A stretch of DNA of 64,000 nt from Megascapheus bottae (GCA_024803745.1 JANJXV010000037.1:10307001-10371000), one strand, 5' to 3'; counted from the stretch's first letter, positions 33,387 to 46,365 are shown. The notes: generated from the letters alone by a model not told the origin. Numbers and translations: made by a program.

Positions 33387-34070
33387 GTAGGGCACCTCGG
33401 CGCGCCCAGACGCCCCGTTTCGCTGGGAGAAACCTGTCGCCCGCTCACCCGCCCCCGGCGCCGCGCGGGTGAGTCTGGGGCTGAGCGAGCAGCGCCGGGG
33501 TACCGGGCACCGGGCGTGCGTGTGTGCATGCGTGTGCGTGTCAACGGGTCTGCACGGCGGGGTGGCAGCGCGCGCCGCTCCCGGGGCGCCCCGTCCCCAC
33601 GGGTACCGGGCACGGGTGATCCGCCCACCCGGAGGGTAAGGACGGAGACCACCGACTAGCACGCCGGGCGGGCCGGGGCGGCGCTCAGGGAGCGGAGCCC
33701 GGAGCTCTCCAGGTGCCCCGACCCCCGTGCCACACCTCCCGCGGTTCGGCTCCGCCACCCCTGAAGATGCGAAGGGGATACCCTGCCTGGCAGGCCAGGC
33801 CCCACGAGGGGGACTGAACCAAGCGCGGGATAGGTATGTCCCTCTGTTCCCTGACGTCCTTGCCTTCGGCCTCCGTCGGGGCGAGCAGTAGCTCCGGGCT
33901 GTGCCCCACGCGCACGCCCTCCCTGGCACCTGCCGAGTGAAGGAATGCGCTGGTCTTAGGCTTTCCCAGGCGTGGGCCGAGGGCTTGCGCCTCCTCCCTA
34001 TGGAACCACGCTTGCCTCAAGGCCCAGTTTGGGGAAACCCTGGCTTCTCCCTTCTTTTCTCTTCTTCAGG

Positions 34071-34185
34071 CAAGCATTTAATTGATGTCTCCTTCGGGCT
34101 GGCCAGCAGACTAGGCATGTTTGAATGCTCCATCTCCATTGAATCCTTTTCACAGCCCTGACAGCAGGTGGTCCTGTCCTCATAA
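34071..34185 (+). repeat. MIR fragment
   Basis: The text from AAGCATTTAATTGATGTCTC through CACAGCCCTGACAGCAGGTG follows the order of a MIR core. It is old and diverged. Confidence 0.5.
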
Positions 34186-37098
34186 AGTACTTTCCAGAAC
34201 TGTAACTTTGGACTTCAAGTTAGCACACTCGGGAGGATCATGCCCAGCTTTCTGGATCGCTCTTGCCTTCTTGGAGATCAGATCCCGCCCTGGGCTGCAA
34301 CATTTAAAAACTGGCTTCAAAAGAACACTTGACACAAGTTGAACAGCTTCCATTGTGGTTGACACTCCAGCCAAATCTCTTTCCTGTCCTGAATTTCTGT
34401 ATAATAGGGTGAAGGGGGCAAGAAGTAAGGCTCTGGTGTCTTTATTAGGAAGAGCTTAGGAATCAAAGGGTGTGTTCAGCCCAGTTGGGGAAAACAGCTA
34501 AGAACATTTAAAGGCCAGGTGCCTTCTTGCCCTTTTCTACTGGGCAGGTGTCTAGAAGCTGTGCCTAAGGGCTGTTGGTTGGCTGTGAGTGGCGTGTGGT
34601 CAGCTCACAATAGGCAGCCTTAGCGTCGGATTGGTTTCCAGTCTGTGCCAATCTGTGACCTGAGGGAAGGAAGGCTTCCTCTCTGCAGAACCAACAATTC
34701 ACAGATTAACTCAGTGAATTAGTCCTAGTACACCCCTCCTCCCTCCCACCATATACACATCCTAACTGAAGCACCTAGAAAGGCTGGCTAGCTAGTGGCA
34801 CCGTCCCAATACTTAGAATGTTGGAACTGAGATAGTAGCAAGCTACTGGTGGCTTTCCACAGAAGGAAAATAAGAGTAGAGCCACGGAGATCAGGAGAAT
34901 GGGTTGTAAGCCAGGTGGGAGGGCAGATTCCATAAGCCTTTCAATATCCGTTCCAGCATCTTCTACCCCGTGAGAAAGTTATTTTTAATGTCTCACTATA
35001 ATCTTTCCCTGCTGCCTTTCTCCCCCCTTCCCCCCCACCTCTTCTTATATCTTGTTTTCCAGTGGCTAGCCAGATCTTCAATATGCTTTTTTGCAAGGAA
35101 GATACCACACTAACCCAAGGCCTGAACTAGAGGAATTTAGGGTGTTTGGAACATTCTATAAAGTGGAATGCAATGGATCATACTCCAAAACTAGATAGGA
35201 AAAGAAAGTAACCATGGCAGTGAGAACCAAGTCTTAAACCCCTGGTATGTAACTGGAGCATCCTAATGCAAACCTAGGAGGATAAATGATTAAGGTGACA
35301 GTGGGCTGCGGAGCTAGAGGCTTTCCCACTCAAGTGCCCCTGGCCACCTGAGACTGCCACTTTCCTCATTGCGTTCTCAGTTGGTGAGGGGGCTAAGCCA
35401 GACTGGGCCATATTAATTTGCATGATTGAGAGGTGTAGACATGGAAAGTGTGAACTACTTATTCAGCAAACCCTTCAGCTTGATGTGAGGAGGGGATCCA
35501 GAGCGTGGGAGGCAGAACACAGAAGAGGAGAGGCCAACGACTGCCCCTGGCTCTTGGCTACACACCCAGCAGCACCCCGCTCCTCCTTTGCTAGTAATAG
35601 AAGGTGTACCCTCCATCCCCACCCCCCCTGGCAGTATGGGGAAATGGGCTTTTCCCCTGCCTCAGCACAGGAGGGCTGGGTGGGGCACCAAACTGCAGGT
35701 GTGTGCTCTGCTCCATGACTCACGGAGATTTTGTGGGGCTGCCTCGTGGTATCCGTACCTGGGGTGCCCCCCATTTCCCATTTTCCTGGGGGGAAGTCTT
35801 GGCATCATTGTCAGGGGTGGGTTGTAGGACCACTGATAGTGTAGAGAAAAGCCACAGCTGGAAGTCAGGCAGCTGGGCTGTGTGACCTAGGCACTGCCTC
35901 CCCTTCTCTTCTAGAAATACAAGCTGATCTCAGCTCTCAGCTCTTACCTTCTACATAGCGAGGGAGCCCCAACCTTCAGGTCCTGTTTCCCTGAGAACCC
36001 CCAACCTAAGAGAACTGTAAAACTAGGAAGTTGGGACATAGACCTCAAAGAATGCTAACCCTGTGCTGAGTTGCTTTAAACAGTACTCAGGGATCTGACC
36101 CTAAGTTACTAGCTTTCTCTGTCTGACCTTAGAAAGAGCAGCCAGAGTTTGATGGAAATGTCTCCACTGTCAAAATTCCCCTGTGATTGGGGACTGCATT
36201 TGTCATGGGAAAACAGGGAGGACTTTGGACTTCTCCAGGTATCCTGCAGTGTAAGGGGGATGAGCTGCCATAGTAGCAGAGAGCCTGAACACCTCTCACT
36301 TGAATTTCCTGGGCACAAAGAAATCTTTGCATGATCTTGGTTTCGCATCCCCTCGTGTAATAAGGTGAATGCATGGACTTCTAGAACAAACTCTCATCTA
36401 CTGGTGCTCCATTTAGAGATATGCTCCCATGCACGTGCCTGAGCCACATCTAGGGGTTGGCAGACACTCTGCCCTTGCCCCCTGGCTGACCCTACTGAGC
36501 TTGGCACCTGGAATGGTCCTCCTGACACTCTAGGCTGCAGTCTGCACCTCACACACTGCTCTGGCTCCCTGGCACCTCGAGGTTCATGAGGAACAATAAC
36601 AACAAGCAGAGAGTGACTTTGTACTTCCCAGCAGTCTTTCATCCCCAGAGCTCAAAGAAGTTTACAGACCAGGACTCATTGTTCTGCAGCCCAGGTCCCA
36701 GGCATTGTGCGGGGTGAACAGGGGACAGAGAGCCCTTTCCAGATTGCCACGGCAGTGAAGCTGGGATAGGACAGTGAGTCACCTGGGATGGGCAAATGGG
36801 GTGGCCAGTAGGACTGGGAGAGAAGTAAAATTGAACGTGTTGGCTACGAGTTCCAAACAGAAGGTAAAGCTTAGGAGTAGAAGCTAAATGCCAAGTATCA
36901 CGTGTTTTCTCTCATGTACGGAGTCCAGACCTGAGATGATGATGATGATCTTAATGGGACATGTATGTAAACAAGAGGATGCTGGATGGAGCAGTGAGAG
37001 GAGAAAGGAAGAGAGTACTAGAATAAAAAGATCAAAGGACAAAAATGTTATGAAACTCATCAAATACTGTTTGAAAAGGAGGAATTAAGGGGATTTTT

Positions 37099-37264
37099 AG
37101 CCAGGCACCAGTGGCTTATATCTATAATCCTGGCTACTTAAGAAGCTGAGATCTGAGGATCGAGTTCAAAGCCAGCCCAGATAGACAAATCCTATAGACT
37201 CTTATCTCCAATTACCCAGCAGGAAAGCTGGAAGTGAAACTGTGGTTCACATGATAGAGCACCA

Positions 37265-37265
<1 letters not shown>
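37099..37265 (+). mobile_element. 7SL-like/Geo composite SINE, 3' end replaced by (CA)n
   Basis: The head (CAGTGGCTTATATCTATAAT) and the start of the Geo module (TGTGGTTCACATGATAGAGC) are present. At ACCAGACACA the element passes directly into a CA tract and the rest of Geo is absent. Confidence 0.8.

Positions 37266-37319
<54 letters not shown>
37266..37319 (+). repeat. (CA)n microsatellite joined to a SINE
   Basis: A pure CA run of about 54 bp continues without a gap from the truncated SINE upstream. Confidence 0.97.
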
Positions 37320-37322
<3 letters not shown>

Positions 37323-37929
37323 GTGTGTATGAGTTGCTTCCTTCCTTCCCCTAGGCAGGAGCTGCACTCTCTGGCCAGGATGGACTCTGGAAGCAGCAGC
37401 TTGGTGGGAAACCAAGTCCCTTCGACTCAGAGATGGGAAGATCCCAGAGCAATGCCTATCATTGTCTTTTGCCTTAGGTGTTGGGAGCTGCAGGGCAAAG
37501 TTGGGGCAGCCCCAAGCTGCAAAGCAATAAGCCCATGTAGGACATGCTATTGTGAGAAGCTCCAGCCCTGGCCACAGAGCTGGCTTTGCATATGGCTACC
37601 CTGGTCTGCTCGCCTTGCCTCCTTCTCTGCTCTAACCACCAGGCTAGCTTTCAGGAGTGTTGGTGTAGGGAAGGGAGCCTTTTGATTTTTAAGCTTCTGA
37701 CAAAGGCTTGCCAAAACTTGAGATTCAGACCCCATTTAAACCGTGCTCTTGTCCTGTGTTCCCTCCATTTCTGAGCTGATAGCCCACCTTTCACCACACA
37801 GCCTCCCTTCCCGGCCCTCCTCCAGCCTCACCCTCCTCCGTTCATCAAGGTTTCCAGTACTCTGGTCACATGGTGACCATGCAAATGACAAATATATTTT
37901 CACTCCCTTTTGTGGATTCAGTTCTGCAG

Positions 37930-38200
37930 AAATTAATTGAGTTTCTATTATGTGAATAAACCACATCCCTTGCCTTTAGGAAGCTCAGAGAAAGAGAAAC
38001 TTCTCCAAATACCTGTGATTGGAATTGTATGTACAGCTATCATTGTGCACTGTGTGATGAGGCTAGGAATAGCCTATTCTTCTAGGAGAGAGTAAGGAGG
38101 ACTTCACAGAGGAGGAGTCATCTGAGCTCAGCCTGGATAGGAACTAGAAGTACATCAGAAAGAGAACAAGCCTTGTAAGAAGCCCATGCCTACCATTCAG
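37930..38200 (-). repeat. L2 fragment, antisense
   Basis: TTAATTGAGTTTCTATTATG, then TGCCTTTAGGAAGCTCAGAG, then GGACTTCACAGAGGAGGAGT follow the order of the reverse complement of the LINE-2 3' end. Confidence 0.5.
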
Positions 38201-38224
38201 GGAACGCTGGGGAGGAAACTACAA

Positions 38225-38375
38225 GGCATTTTTGCATGCCAGCACCGATGGCACATAGTACAGAGATTATTTTATGATCCCCACTTTACAGATGGAGAGA
38301 CTGAGGCAGGGATAGATCATGCAATCAGCCATGAATTAATGGCAGGATAGGTAAACTGAAGTCTGCCCATGTACT
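38225..38375 (+). repeat. MIR fragment
   Basis: The MIR core CCCCACTTTACAGATGGAGA, then GACTGAGGCAGG, is well conserved and flanked by decayed arms. Confidence 0.7.
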
Positions 38376-38479
38376 GCCTCACACCCACATGGCTCCCGAC
38401 CCTTCCACATTCTGTGACCCTCATGACAAAGCAGCAAGAGGCAGAGGCACCTTGTTGGTCCACTTGTTGGAGCAGGCCC

Positions 38480-38600
38480 TCCCTATCACATCAGCCAGTC
38501 AGGTATTTGTTTCCTGGGCCCTTGGGTGGATACGAAGCGGATACAGAGATGAGCAGGTTGAGTCCCTGCCCTCGCAAGGAGCTTGCAGCAGGAAGGCTGC
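38480..38600 (-). repeat. L2 fragment, antisense
   Basis: TTGAGTCCCTGCCCTCGCAA followed by GGAGCTTGCAG matches the antisense LINE-2 3' end, near the MIR at 38225. Confidence 0.5.
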
Positions 38601-39689
38601 AGTCAGGTATGAACAGGAACCATGGACACTGACACAGGAGGGCAGCCCGAGGCCCTGAGCCTGCACCAACAGGCAAGAAAGACAGAGTTCCTGGGAAGAT
38701 AGAAGTTAGCCTGGCCAGAAAGCAACCTGGAGGTGTAGAGTCCAGCCAGACTGAGTACCATGAAGGGGAGTTAGCTGGTTCTATGGAGTCCCTTGTACAA
38801 GATTGTTCAGATTGGCGTGAGCCTGACTTGAAGTTTAAACTGGAAACTTACCTGAAATGAACATTCGTGGGCCCCACCCCTGACCTACTGGATCAGAAAC
38901 TGTGTATCCAGTCCATTAGGATACAGGCTCCAGTTGACAAACCCTGGTGGAGCTGGGTGGCCCTGTCCCACAGAACAGGGTCGGGGATGGGGGGTCATCA
39001 CTGCACAGGCATTTCCGTGGCTCAAGTGCAGTGTACCATGATCAGGGCTCTTTGTGCTGTCAGAAACCTTGTCACTGAGGAATAGGCTTGTCAACATGTT
39101 GAACAAGATAGATACAGAGGGCTTCATGCCAGTTGCGAAGTTGACCCCAGAAAGGGTTAACAAAGAAGGGAGGGAGGAGAGACTACTTTCATCTGAAGAG
39201 GCCTCTGGGAGAAGGAGATGGGGTGGAGGGGACTTCAGTGAGTAAGAAGGACTGGGGAAGGGGGCTGGGCCTGAAGACTTGAGCGAAGTATACAAGCCAA
39301 GAGCCTAGGGGCTTGGGAAATATAGAGGTGTCAGACTTGTGCCATGTAATACCTCATTTGGGAGGGAGAGACCACACAGCCCCACAGTGGAGCTTCTGAA
39401 GACGGGGCAATGTTTGGTCCTCTCTGAATCATCAAGGGGTGAGAGTCTTGAGGGCAGGCTTCTGGAGCCCTTAGGTGCCCCCCAGCCACCCCACCCCATC
39501 CCCCTTATGGAGGTTGGGTTGTGAAAGGCTATCAAGTGCCTTTGGATGCCCCTGCTGGCTAGTTGTGTGGTAGTGAGTGGCTAGGAGCTGTAGACTATGT
39601 CTAAGGATCATCTCATGTACCTCCTGCCCAAACTGGAACCATTCTGTAAGGACTTCTAGAAGTTTCAGCCTGACCAGAGGTCCGTGGCT

Positions 39690-39790
39690 TCTGGTGAGTC
39701 AAATAATGGTTCTGAGCTTCTAATTCACTAGCTTGCTATATGGATGGGAAAACTGAGGCCCAGAGAGGGAAGTGTACACTCCAGGGAGAC
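39690..39790 (+). repeat. MIR fragment
   Basis: The MIR core phrase GGGAAAACTGAGGCCCAGAG is clear. The flanks are short and decayed. Confidence 0.6.
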
Positions 39791-39959
39791 AAAAGGCTTG
39801 ACAAATGTTGCAAAGGTGAGTGCAACAGCCTCCTTAGGCCTGCTCGGTTCCCAGCCACTGCAGCCTTACGAGGAAGATGGAATGTCTTTCAGTGCCTTTA
39901 GAGAAATGTGCTGCCCTCACTGCCTCTTCCTATTCCTAGAAAACTCTTCTTTTCCTTAG

Positions 39960-40026
39960 CCTCATTCTCTCTCCATTCTCTCTCTCTTCCTGCCTCTGTC
40001 TCTATCTGTCTCTCTGTCTTTCTCTC
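39960..40026 (+). repeat. (TC)n-rich low-complexity tract
   Basis: Imperfect TCTC, CTGT and CTTT units directly precede an antisense SINE and may be its degenerated poly-A complement plus expansion. Confidence 0.85.
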
Positions 40027-40192
40027 TTGTGCCAGTCCCAGGGTTTGAACTCAGGATCTGTACATTGTCACCCCTACCACTTGAGTTAGTTGGAGATGAA
40101 CATCCCATGGGCTTTCCTGCCTAAGCTGGCTTTGAACTACAATCCTCAGAGCTCAGCCATGTGAGTAGCTCTGAGTACAAGCACTTGGACCC
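40027..40192 (-). mobile_element. 7SL-like/Geo SINE, antisense, internally deleted
   Basis: The Geo end (rc of CCCAGGGTTTGAACTCAGGA) joins the linker after ACCACTTGAG, skipping most of the Geo core. The head is at the right and partly decayed. Confidence 0.7.
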
Positions 40193-40679
40193 CTTTTCCT
40201 TCCCTTAACCAAATCCTGCTCATTCTTTAAGACCAGCATAAAATGCTATTTGCCCCACTGAGCACTCCCTGCCACCCCTTGAGTGAGGAAGAAGCATTGG
40301 ATGTGTCCCCCTGACGCCAGCACCAAGATCATAGACGCCATGAGCATTGCTCATGTTCAGTTAGGCTGCCACCAGCTTCAAGCACACATTGCCTGGGCCC
40401 TCTGCATGTGGACAGCTACCTGGCCCCCTCCCCTCTTTGAAGGGAGCCAGTCTTCTAGAAAGATGTACTCTGCCTGGGCTAGGGGCAGTGGTTGGCTAAA
40501 CCAGGGCAGTCTTTTCAAGAGGCCTTCAATTTCATCATCTACTGTCTTGCAGGGCACCTGTCTGCTTGGGCTGAGGGATGAGATGGGGAGGAGTGATGGG
40601 TGGATTAGATGTTGAGGGCCCCACCCTCACCTAGCAATGACAAAGAGTCTCCATCCATCACAGTCTACCTTACTTCACT

Positions 40680-40930
40680 GATTTGTTCAGCCGGCCCGTG
40701 GTCAGTGCCTACTCTGGCCAACCACCGAGAGCATGGCTGTGCCCCAACACACCCCCTCCCCAAGCTCCCCACAGTCTAGAAACATAAGAACTCAGGCGGC
40801 TGTAAGAAGCTTTGGGAGGACGAGATGAAAGAGGAGAGATCTACATGGCAGAGACAGCTCCTGACTGGGTGGATTAGAGGAGGCGGTGGCATCTGCGGGG
40901 ATCTGGAGGGATTTAGATTAAGAAGGGCTG
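40680..40930 (-). repeat. L2 fragment, antisense
   Basis: TTTGTTCAGCCGGCCCGTGG, then GTGCCTACTCTGG, and later AAGCTCCCCACAGTCTAGAA follow the antisense LINE-2 order. Confidence 0.45.
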
Positions 40931-40939
40931 CCAGTCATT

Positions 40940-41104
40940 AACTATCTCTCCATTCCAGGTGCTGGGCTAAGTTCTTGACATATATTGCCTCCATTTAATT
41001 CTTGTCACAGGTAGATGAGACGGTCCCTGTTTCTCACACATGGAGCCAAAGGCTCGGACAGATGAAGTCACTTGACTGGTTATATGAGTCACACAGTGGT
41101 GTGA
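40940..41104 (+). repeat. MIR fragment
   Basis: GGTGCTGGGCTAAGTTCTTG, GCCTCCATTTAATTC and TCACACATGGAGCCAAAGGC mark a nearly full MIR on the + strand. Confidence 0.65.
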
Positions 41105-41106
41105 AC

Positions 41107-41134
41107 CACCACCACCACCACCCCCCCCCCCCCC
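41107..41134 (+). repeat. (CAC)n followed by a C homopolymer
   Basis: Several CAC units run into about 15 consecutive C residues. The copy number is likely to vary and is error-prone in assemblies. Confidence 0.95.
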
Positions 41135-44100
41135 AGCCTGCATGGTGACCCTCTCCATTCTGTTTTCTGGCTAGGGAATGGCAATGGAGGAAAGCACAAG
41201 CAGTGAGCACAAAGGCCGGGTAGGATATGTGTCTCTGAGGGAACAAACAATGACTTGGTTTGCCTGTCATTCCTGAAAGAAAGTGGCAGAGAGAAGGGTA
41301 TCAGCAGACCCAACTAGTGTCCCCCAGGGAGCCTGGCTGTCAGCTGCAGAAGGCAGCGTCCTTTCTAGATATCAGGGAACTGAAGGCCTCCAAACTGTGG
41401 CTAGGAATATGCCAAGTGTACCCTGCTGGTGTGATGGACCTGGAACAGTAGCTCTAACCAGGATTTGGCGGACAACAGAGGGTTAGGAGGGCAAGAGACT
41501 GTGGAAGTTGAATGAATTTGACCTTTGGAAAAAGTCAGGAAAAACACCCAGTGATGCCCAGGTGACTGAAAGAGGAGGAAGAACGGCTTTGGGAGAGGAG
41601 ATAGAGAAGCTAGATCTCCACCTGTCACGTCTGAATTGGCATTGACTCCTTTTCCATAGTCCCCCAGAGTCCCTGGCTGTCTGTGTTTGTTGTAGGTGGC
41701 TTTGGAGAGACAGGCCAGGAAACACACGGTGATCGCTCCCTGGGTCAGCAGCCTGATACTGCTTTGAAGCCTCCTGATTTTGTTTGATCTTAGAAATCCC
41801 CATGAATGTAGCATGTTGCTCTGTCCTCTGTCTAGTTGAAGGCAAGAGCCCACAGCCCCACCAGGCCTCCACACTGCCCTATGGCTATGCTTGTGTCCCA
41901 GCAAAGGATCTAATCTCGTTTGTCTGAGTAGACAAGATGCTACCTCCCACACTGTTCCCCAAACCTAGGAGTTCAGAAGCAGCTTTCCCCAGACAACCTG
42001 AGGAAGCAGGAAGCAGGCCTGGACCAGAGCTGGCCTAGCCCACCAGCAGCCAGCCCCTCCACCCTGGGCACTCCTCGGCCAAACCCTTAGACTTTGCCCC
42101 AAGCCCAGCCTTGTTCTATGGGACTGGGTCTGGGTAGTAACGGCCTTCCAGGGCTGTCATCTTCACTTTGTCCCAGAACTCAGTTCCCAGCAGCAACAGC
42201 AACAGCATGATGAGAAGCTTTGAGCCCTCTGTGGAGAACTTCCTCTTACTTCCGCCTCTAAAATAGTCAGAATATGGGTGACAGATGAGTCAACTAAATC
42301 CCAGAGAGGCTGACCCACCCACCTAAGGGACAGACAGCTGAAAAACTGGGAGACTGGTGTGAAGACTTGGGTGTCCTTACAGTCATCCTGATAGATGACA
42401 CCTGGCTCACCCTGCAGCTGTATTGTCCTCAGTGTCACTCTTTTCTGTGTCCCTGTGCTGCTTCCTTGGGATTCCAGCTGTACAACTCTAGACACCTATG
42501 CCTGTGCCCTGGGCACACCAGAGAGCCCATGGTATCCAAGCTATATGCGTATATCAGCTAGCAACAGCCTGCTCTGAAGACCCAGACTACAGTGTGTTCC
42601 CATTACTGCTACAATTTATGATCCCCTGCACTGGGCACAGCATCTGGGACCTGTGCTTTCCTCACCATGCCTGGCTCCAGGCAGGCACAGGGATTGGGGG
42701 ACAACTAGCGCTGGCCCTGTGTATCAGTAGGTGGTGTTCCCAGGCAGGGGAAGACTCCAAACTAGAACCATTTCTGTTGGCCTTGTTATTACCAGGTTTC
42801 ATTTCTCTGTCTTTCCCTTCTCTTCTCTACCTGCTCTCCTGGCCACGATCTGTTTCTCCTCTTTAGCTCTATCCTAGCAGTGCTACTTTCTTCTCTGCCT
42901 CGTAGCTGAGGTGCCAGGCCTCAGGTTGGCTCTCACTTGCATGAGGAAAGCATCTCTCTTTGAGGCTTTCTCTGGTCCCAGCCTCAGTGGAAACCCTAAA
43001 CAACAGACTCCTGTCCCTCAGGCCTAGTGGGTGCTTGGCACATCACAGCTCTATGGGTGAGTATATTTGTTAGGTGGCTATAAAAAGAGGGCAGGGCAAG
43101 CCTGGGTACCAGGCTGAATCTGGTTGGCCAAGGATATGTGGTCCAGAGGTGCCAAAAGCTCAGCTGGGCACATATACCTTTAGTAAGCACCCAGTGGCCC
43201 TTCTGGCAGCCACGGGAGGACACCTGACTGCCCAATTTGCAGGGCAGACCTCTGGGCCCACTTAAATCAGTTGTGTTTTTCGTTTACTTTTTTTTTTCTT
43301 TCTCATTTGAACTTGGAGTCTGTAATTAACCTCCAATGGGTTGCAGTCTCTTTGTAGGTAGGGGAAGGGTGGGGAGGGGGCTGGTCCACAGCCCGCCAGC
43401 AGCAGGACAGTAGGAGACTTTGATGCCAGGCAAGCTGGCCACCTTGTCTCCAGGTGTTGCCCTGCAAAGGAGCCTGCTCAGTCTTAGTCATGAGGTGCGA
43501 ATCATTAACCCTTTTAAGAGCCTGCTGCCCCTGGCCCCTGGTTTGCTGAGAGGGAGACAGAGCCAGGTCTTCTTGGGCTGGGTTACCTGGCCAGGGCCAG
43601 GGCGTCTGTCTTGCTCTCAGATCTCTGTAGGCTCCGCACCCACCGCCCACTGCTGAGAGGAATGAGGTCAAGGCCCTGGCACAGCGGCACCTCCTGGCCT
43701 CGGGGCTGGGATGTGGAGAAGGAGCAACTTGGTTGTTGTGTTGTGTTGCTATCTTTAATGAAGTGCTTTCTGAGGACTGTCTGTCAAACAGACAATGCAG
43801 CCAGATGCCCTGGTTTGGCACTAGATGGCAGGAAACAGAAGCCACCACATATCCCATGGCCCAACTCCTGGGATCATGGGATGCATCCTGAGGTTTTATG
43901 GAGCATATCACAGAGGGAAATTTTCCTAAAGAACCCTTCTTGTCCTTACAAAGCTTCCAACAGCAATCTCCCACGTCCCCTGCTCCCAGCACAGCCCTGC
44001 TCCTGCTGCTTAGGTGAGCATTGGTCCAAGAGGAAGGGAGCCAGACCAAGTGACCCCCCCCCTCAATGAAAAGAATGGGACTCAGCAGAGAGGACCTGGT

Positions 44101-44394
44101 CTGAGGAGGAGACCTGAGGGGAAGGATGCACTGCCCACTAGCTGAGGGCTCACTTAGGCCACTGATTTGCTACCTGTTCCCTCTCCTGCCACAGGCACAA
44201 AATACCAGGGAGCAACAGAGGACAGGGTAGTGGAAAGTCCCTGTGACACAGTTTCCCCTGCTCTCCTGTATGCTGGGCCTTTGAGAGGCTCCCCTCTTCT
44301 TGGGGAAATTCACACATACCTCAGGGGGTCTGTTCCTCCCTTTGGCTGCAAAGCTGAATTGATGGAGAAGTTTCCCACAGTATTGTTGACATTA

Positions 44395-44705
44395 GTAGAA
44401 CACTAGAGACAGCCGAACAAATTCAGCTAAGCAATAGAATATTAGGCAGCCATTAAAATGATTTACAGCTGTATTTCTAGTCTCAGAAGAATGGATTTAC
44501 AATGTATTAACTGGGGGGAGAGGAAGTAGGATCTAAAGCATTTTAGAGAAATGTTTTATAGGAGATATTTGAAAATGTGAATAGTAGTTTTCTCTCTGGT
44601 GGTAATTGAATTGATCTGAATGTTTTTCTTTTTTCTTATTTCTATTGTGTAATTTTTCTACAGAAAACAAAAATGTATTTCTTATGTAATAAAACAATGA
44701 CAGAG
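44395..44705 (+). mobile_element. Old L1 (L1ME/L1MC-like) 3' end
   Basis: TTAGGCAGCCATTAAAATGA, a middle around TCTCTGGTGGTAATTG, and a terminal A-rich stretch with AATAAAA near 44687 match the 3' end of old LINE-1 copies. Confidence 0.6.
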
Positions 44706-44744
44706 GGAAACAAGTTAAACTCTGGAGGGTAGGGGTTGGCTCTT

Positions 44745-44820
44745 CTGTATAAAGCTAATCATTTCTGCCTAAAACAAAGCACAGGACCTGGCATAGACAC
44801 TCAGTAAATGCTCAATGACA
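44745..44820 (+). repeat. L2/MIR 3' end fragment
   Basis: The phrase CATAGACACTCAGTAAATGC, preceded by GCACAGGACCTGG, is the hallmark 3' end shared by L2 and MIR-related elements. Confidence 0.6.
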
Positions 44821-45580
44821 GAATAGAGGGTAAGTGGCTGCTCACTGTGTGGCTCTGGTTCTTGCCTTAATAGATTTCCTCTGTGCTGGGTGTGTGGGGA
44901 GGGATGGGCTTTGTTCCTCTGCTTTCTCATCTGTGGCCCCAAGATCCTCTTAGAACCCCATAAGATGGTCTATGCAGTAGCATAGCCTATGGGCCGGGGT
45001 CTATAAGAGAGATACAGATAATATTGAACCTAGCTCATGCCTTGGTGGGGAACTAGAGCTAGCCCAGTCATTTATGAGTCCCCCAAAAACCTCTCTCCAG
45101 GGGCTCTCAGGGCCTGGTGCTGGACTCTATACTAGAAGTCACAGAGGGAAGAGTAACAATGGCTCAGATAGCAAAAGAACTTAAATGAAATCATTCTCCA
45201 ATTTCTAAGCTTCTATTGACCTCCCGTCATACCTACAGAATGAACCCAGAACCATCTTGAGAAGGACACTCCATTGTTGCCAGGGCCATCTGGTGGAAAT
45301 GTTTCTATTTCCTTCCATTATGCTGCTGCCATTGCCCCTCCAAGGAATTTCCTTCATGCAAAAAAACAAAAAATGCAATTTACAAGGTTTGCTAGACCCT
45401 AGCTTTCTTAAGAGAAACCTTTAAGATTATAAAAGCAAACTTATTTATAAGGAACATGTCATGCTTCAAATGTATACTTACTTTCATTTTGTCTTCTTTT
45501 TCCGATTACTCAATAGAAATGTGATCTGATCTACATGTGCAATCTGAGATTTTCTAGTGGGCACATGAGAAGAGGCAAAG

Positions 45581-45674
45581 GAGGGGAAGGGAAGGGAAGG
45601 GAAGGGAAGGGAGGGAGGAAGGAAGAAAGGAAGGAAGGGGAGGGGAGGGGAGGGGAGGGGAGGGGAGGGAAGGG
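45581..45674 (+). repeat. (GGGAA)n/(GGAAG)n/(GGGGA)n purine minisatellite
   Basis: Three related purine units succeed each other: GGGAA, then GGAA/GAAA, then GGGGA. The + strand carries only G and A across about 94 bp. Confidence 0.95.
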
Positions 45675-45689
45675 CAATTCAGATTTCTC

Positions 45690-46000
45690 ACCCTAACTCT
45701 TGCATCTGGGGCCTATCTGCCTCTCCTCTTGCTCTACTCCCATCTTCCACTCACTTTTAACCACATAGGCCTCCTTTGACCTATGAATTCATCAAGTTCA
45801 CTCTTACTTTAGGGCCTTTATCCGATGCATATTTCTGCCTTATCTTTCTTATTGATTACCTGCTGATTGTCTGTTGCCCCTTACAGAAGACAAGCTTGCT
45901 TAGAACAGGATGCTTGTAATGCTACCCATTGCTATGTACCCACTGCCAGAACTGGGCCTAGCATGGAGTAGTTGAATATAGTCATTCAATGGAAAGAAAT
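45690..46000 (+). repeat. L2 3' fragment
   Basis: CTTTATCCGATGCATATTTC, ATTACCTGCTGATTGTCTGT and GAACTGGGCCTAGCATGGAG occur in the order of the sense LINE-2 3' end. Confidence 0.5.
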
Positions 46001-46294
46001 AAAATGAAAGAGTGGCAAACAAGTGACCCTTTGAGAAGGCAGACTACCCAGGAGTTCCTGCTGGATAAGATAGGCTCTTTACCATGAGGAGAGAGAATGA
46101 CTGTGGCCTGAATCCTTGGAAGGCCTCAGGCCTTCTGAGTGACAGACTTATTCCCTGGCTATCTCTGTGGTGTACACACCACAGCCATGAAGCCGCGGCC
46201 ACTGGCTCAGTGTGCCGTCTTCTGCCAAGGAGCTCTCCCCCACCCCTGCTCACTGGGAGCCAAATGACCACGATAAGGGGTGCAAGGAGGAGCA

Positions 46295-46365
46295 AGATTG
46301 GGGTTGGAGGCTCAGCTCGATTGGTAGAGTGCCAGTTAATGACCAAAGTCATGCCACAAAAAAGG
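46295..46365 (+). mobile_element. Degenerate tRNA-like SINE fragment
   Basis: GAGGCTCAGCTCGATTGGTA and AGAGTGCCAG recall an ID/Geo A-box region. An A- and GA-rich tail follows. Confidence 0.4.

Larger units (their letters stand above)
32450..33900. promoter_or_regulatory. NRG2: CpG island at the alternative NRG2 promoter
   Basis: GC content and CpG density rise sharply from about 32.45 kb, peak between 33.0 and 33.6 kb and fade by 33.9 kb. CpG is scarce elsewhere in the window. The island covers the TATA-containing promoter and the alternative first coding exon, and extends into the following intron. Such islands usually stay unmethylated and mark promoters. Its limits are judged by eye, not computed. 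Confidence 0.88.

Noticed and set aside
33173..33472. Longer upstream reading frame (99 codons) in frame with the NRG2 first exon
   Set aside because: It starts at GTG upstream of the TATA box and runs past the splice donor into the intron. The ATG at 33296 with A at -3 and the known isoform N-terminus fit better.
33141..33929. 262-codon minus-strand ORF across the CpG island (and a 242-codon one at 32924-33652)
   Set aside because: GC-rich DNA has few stop codons, so long chance frames are expected. The two ORFs overlap in different frames, are Arg/Pro/Gly-rich without family resemblance, and lie antisense to the real exon.
43303..44049. 248-codon minus-strand ORF in the NRG2 intron
   Set aside because: It overlaps ORFs on the + strand, has no recognisable domain and no repeat or exon signature. 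Probable chance frame, although a transcript search would settle it.
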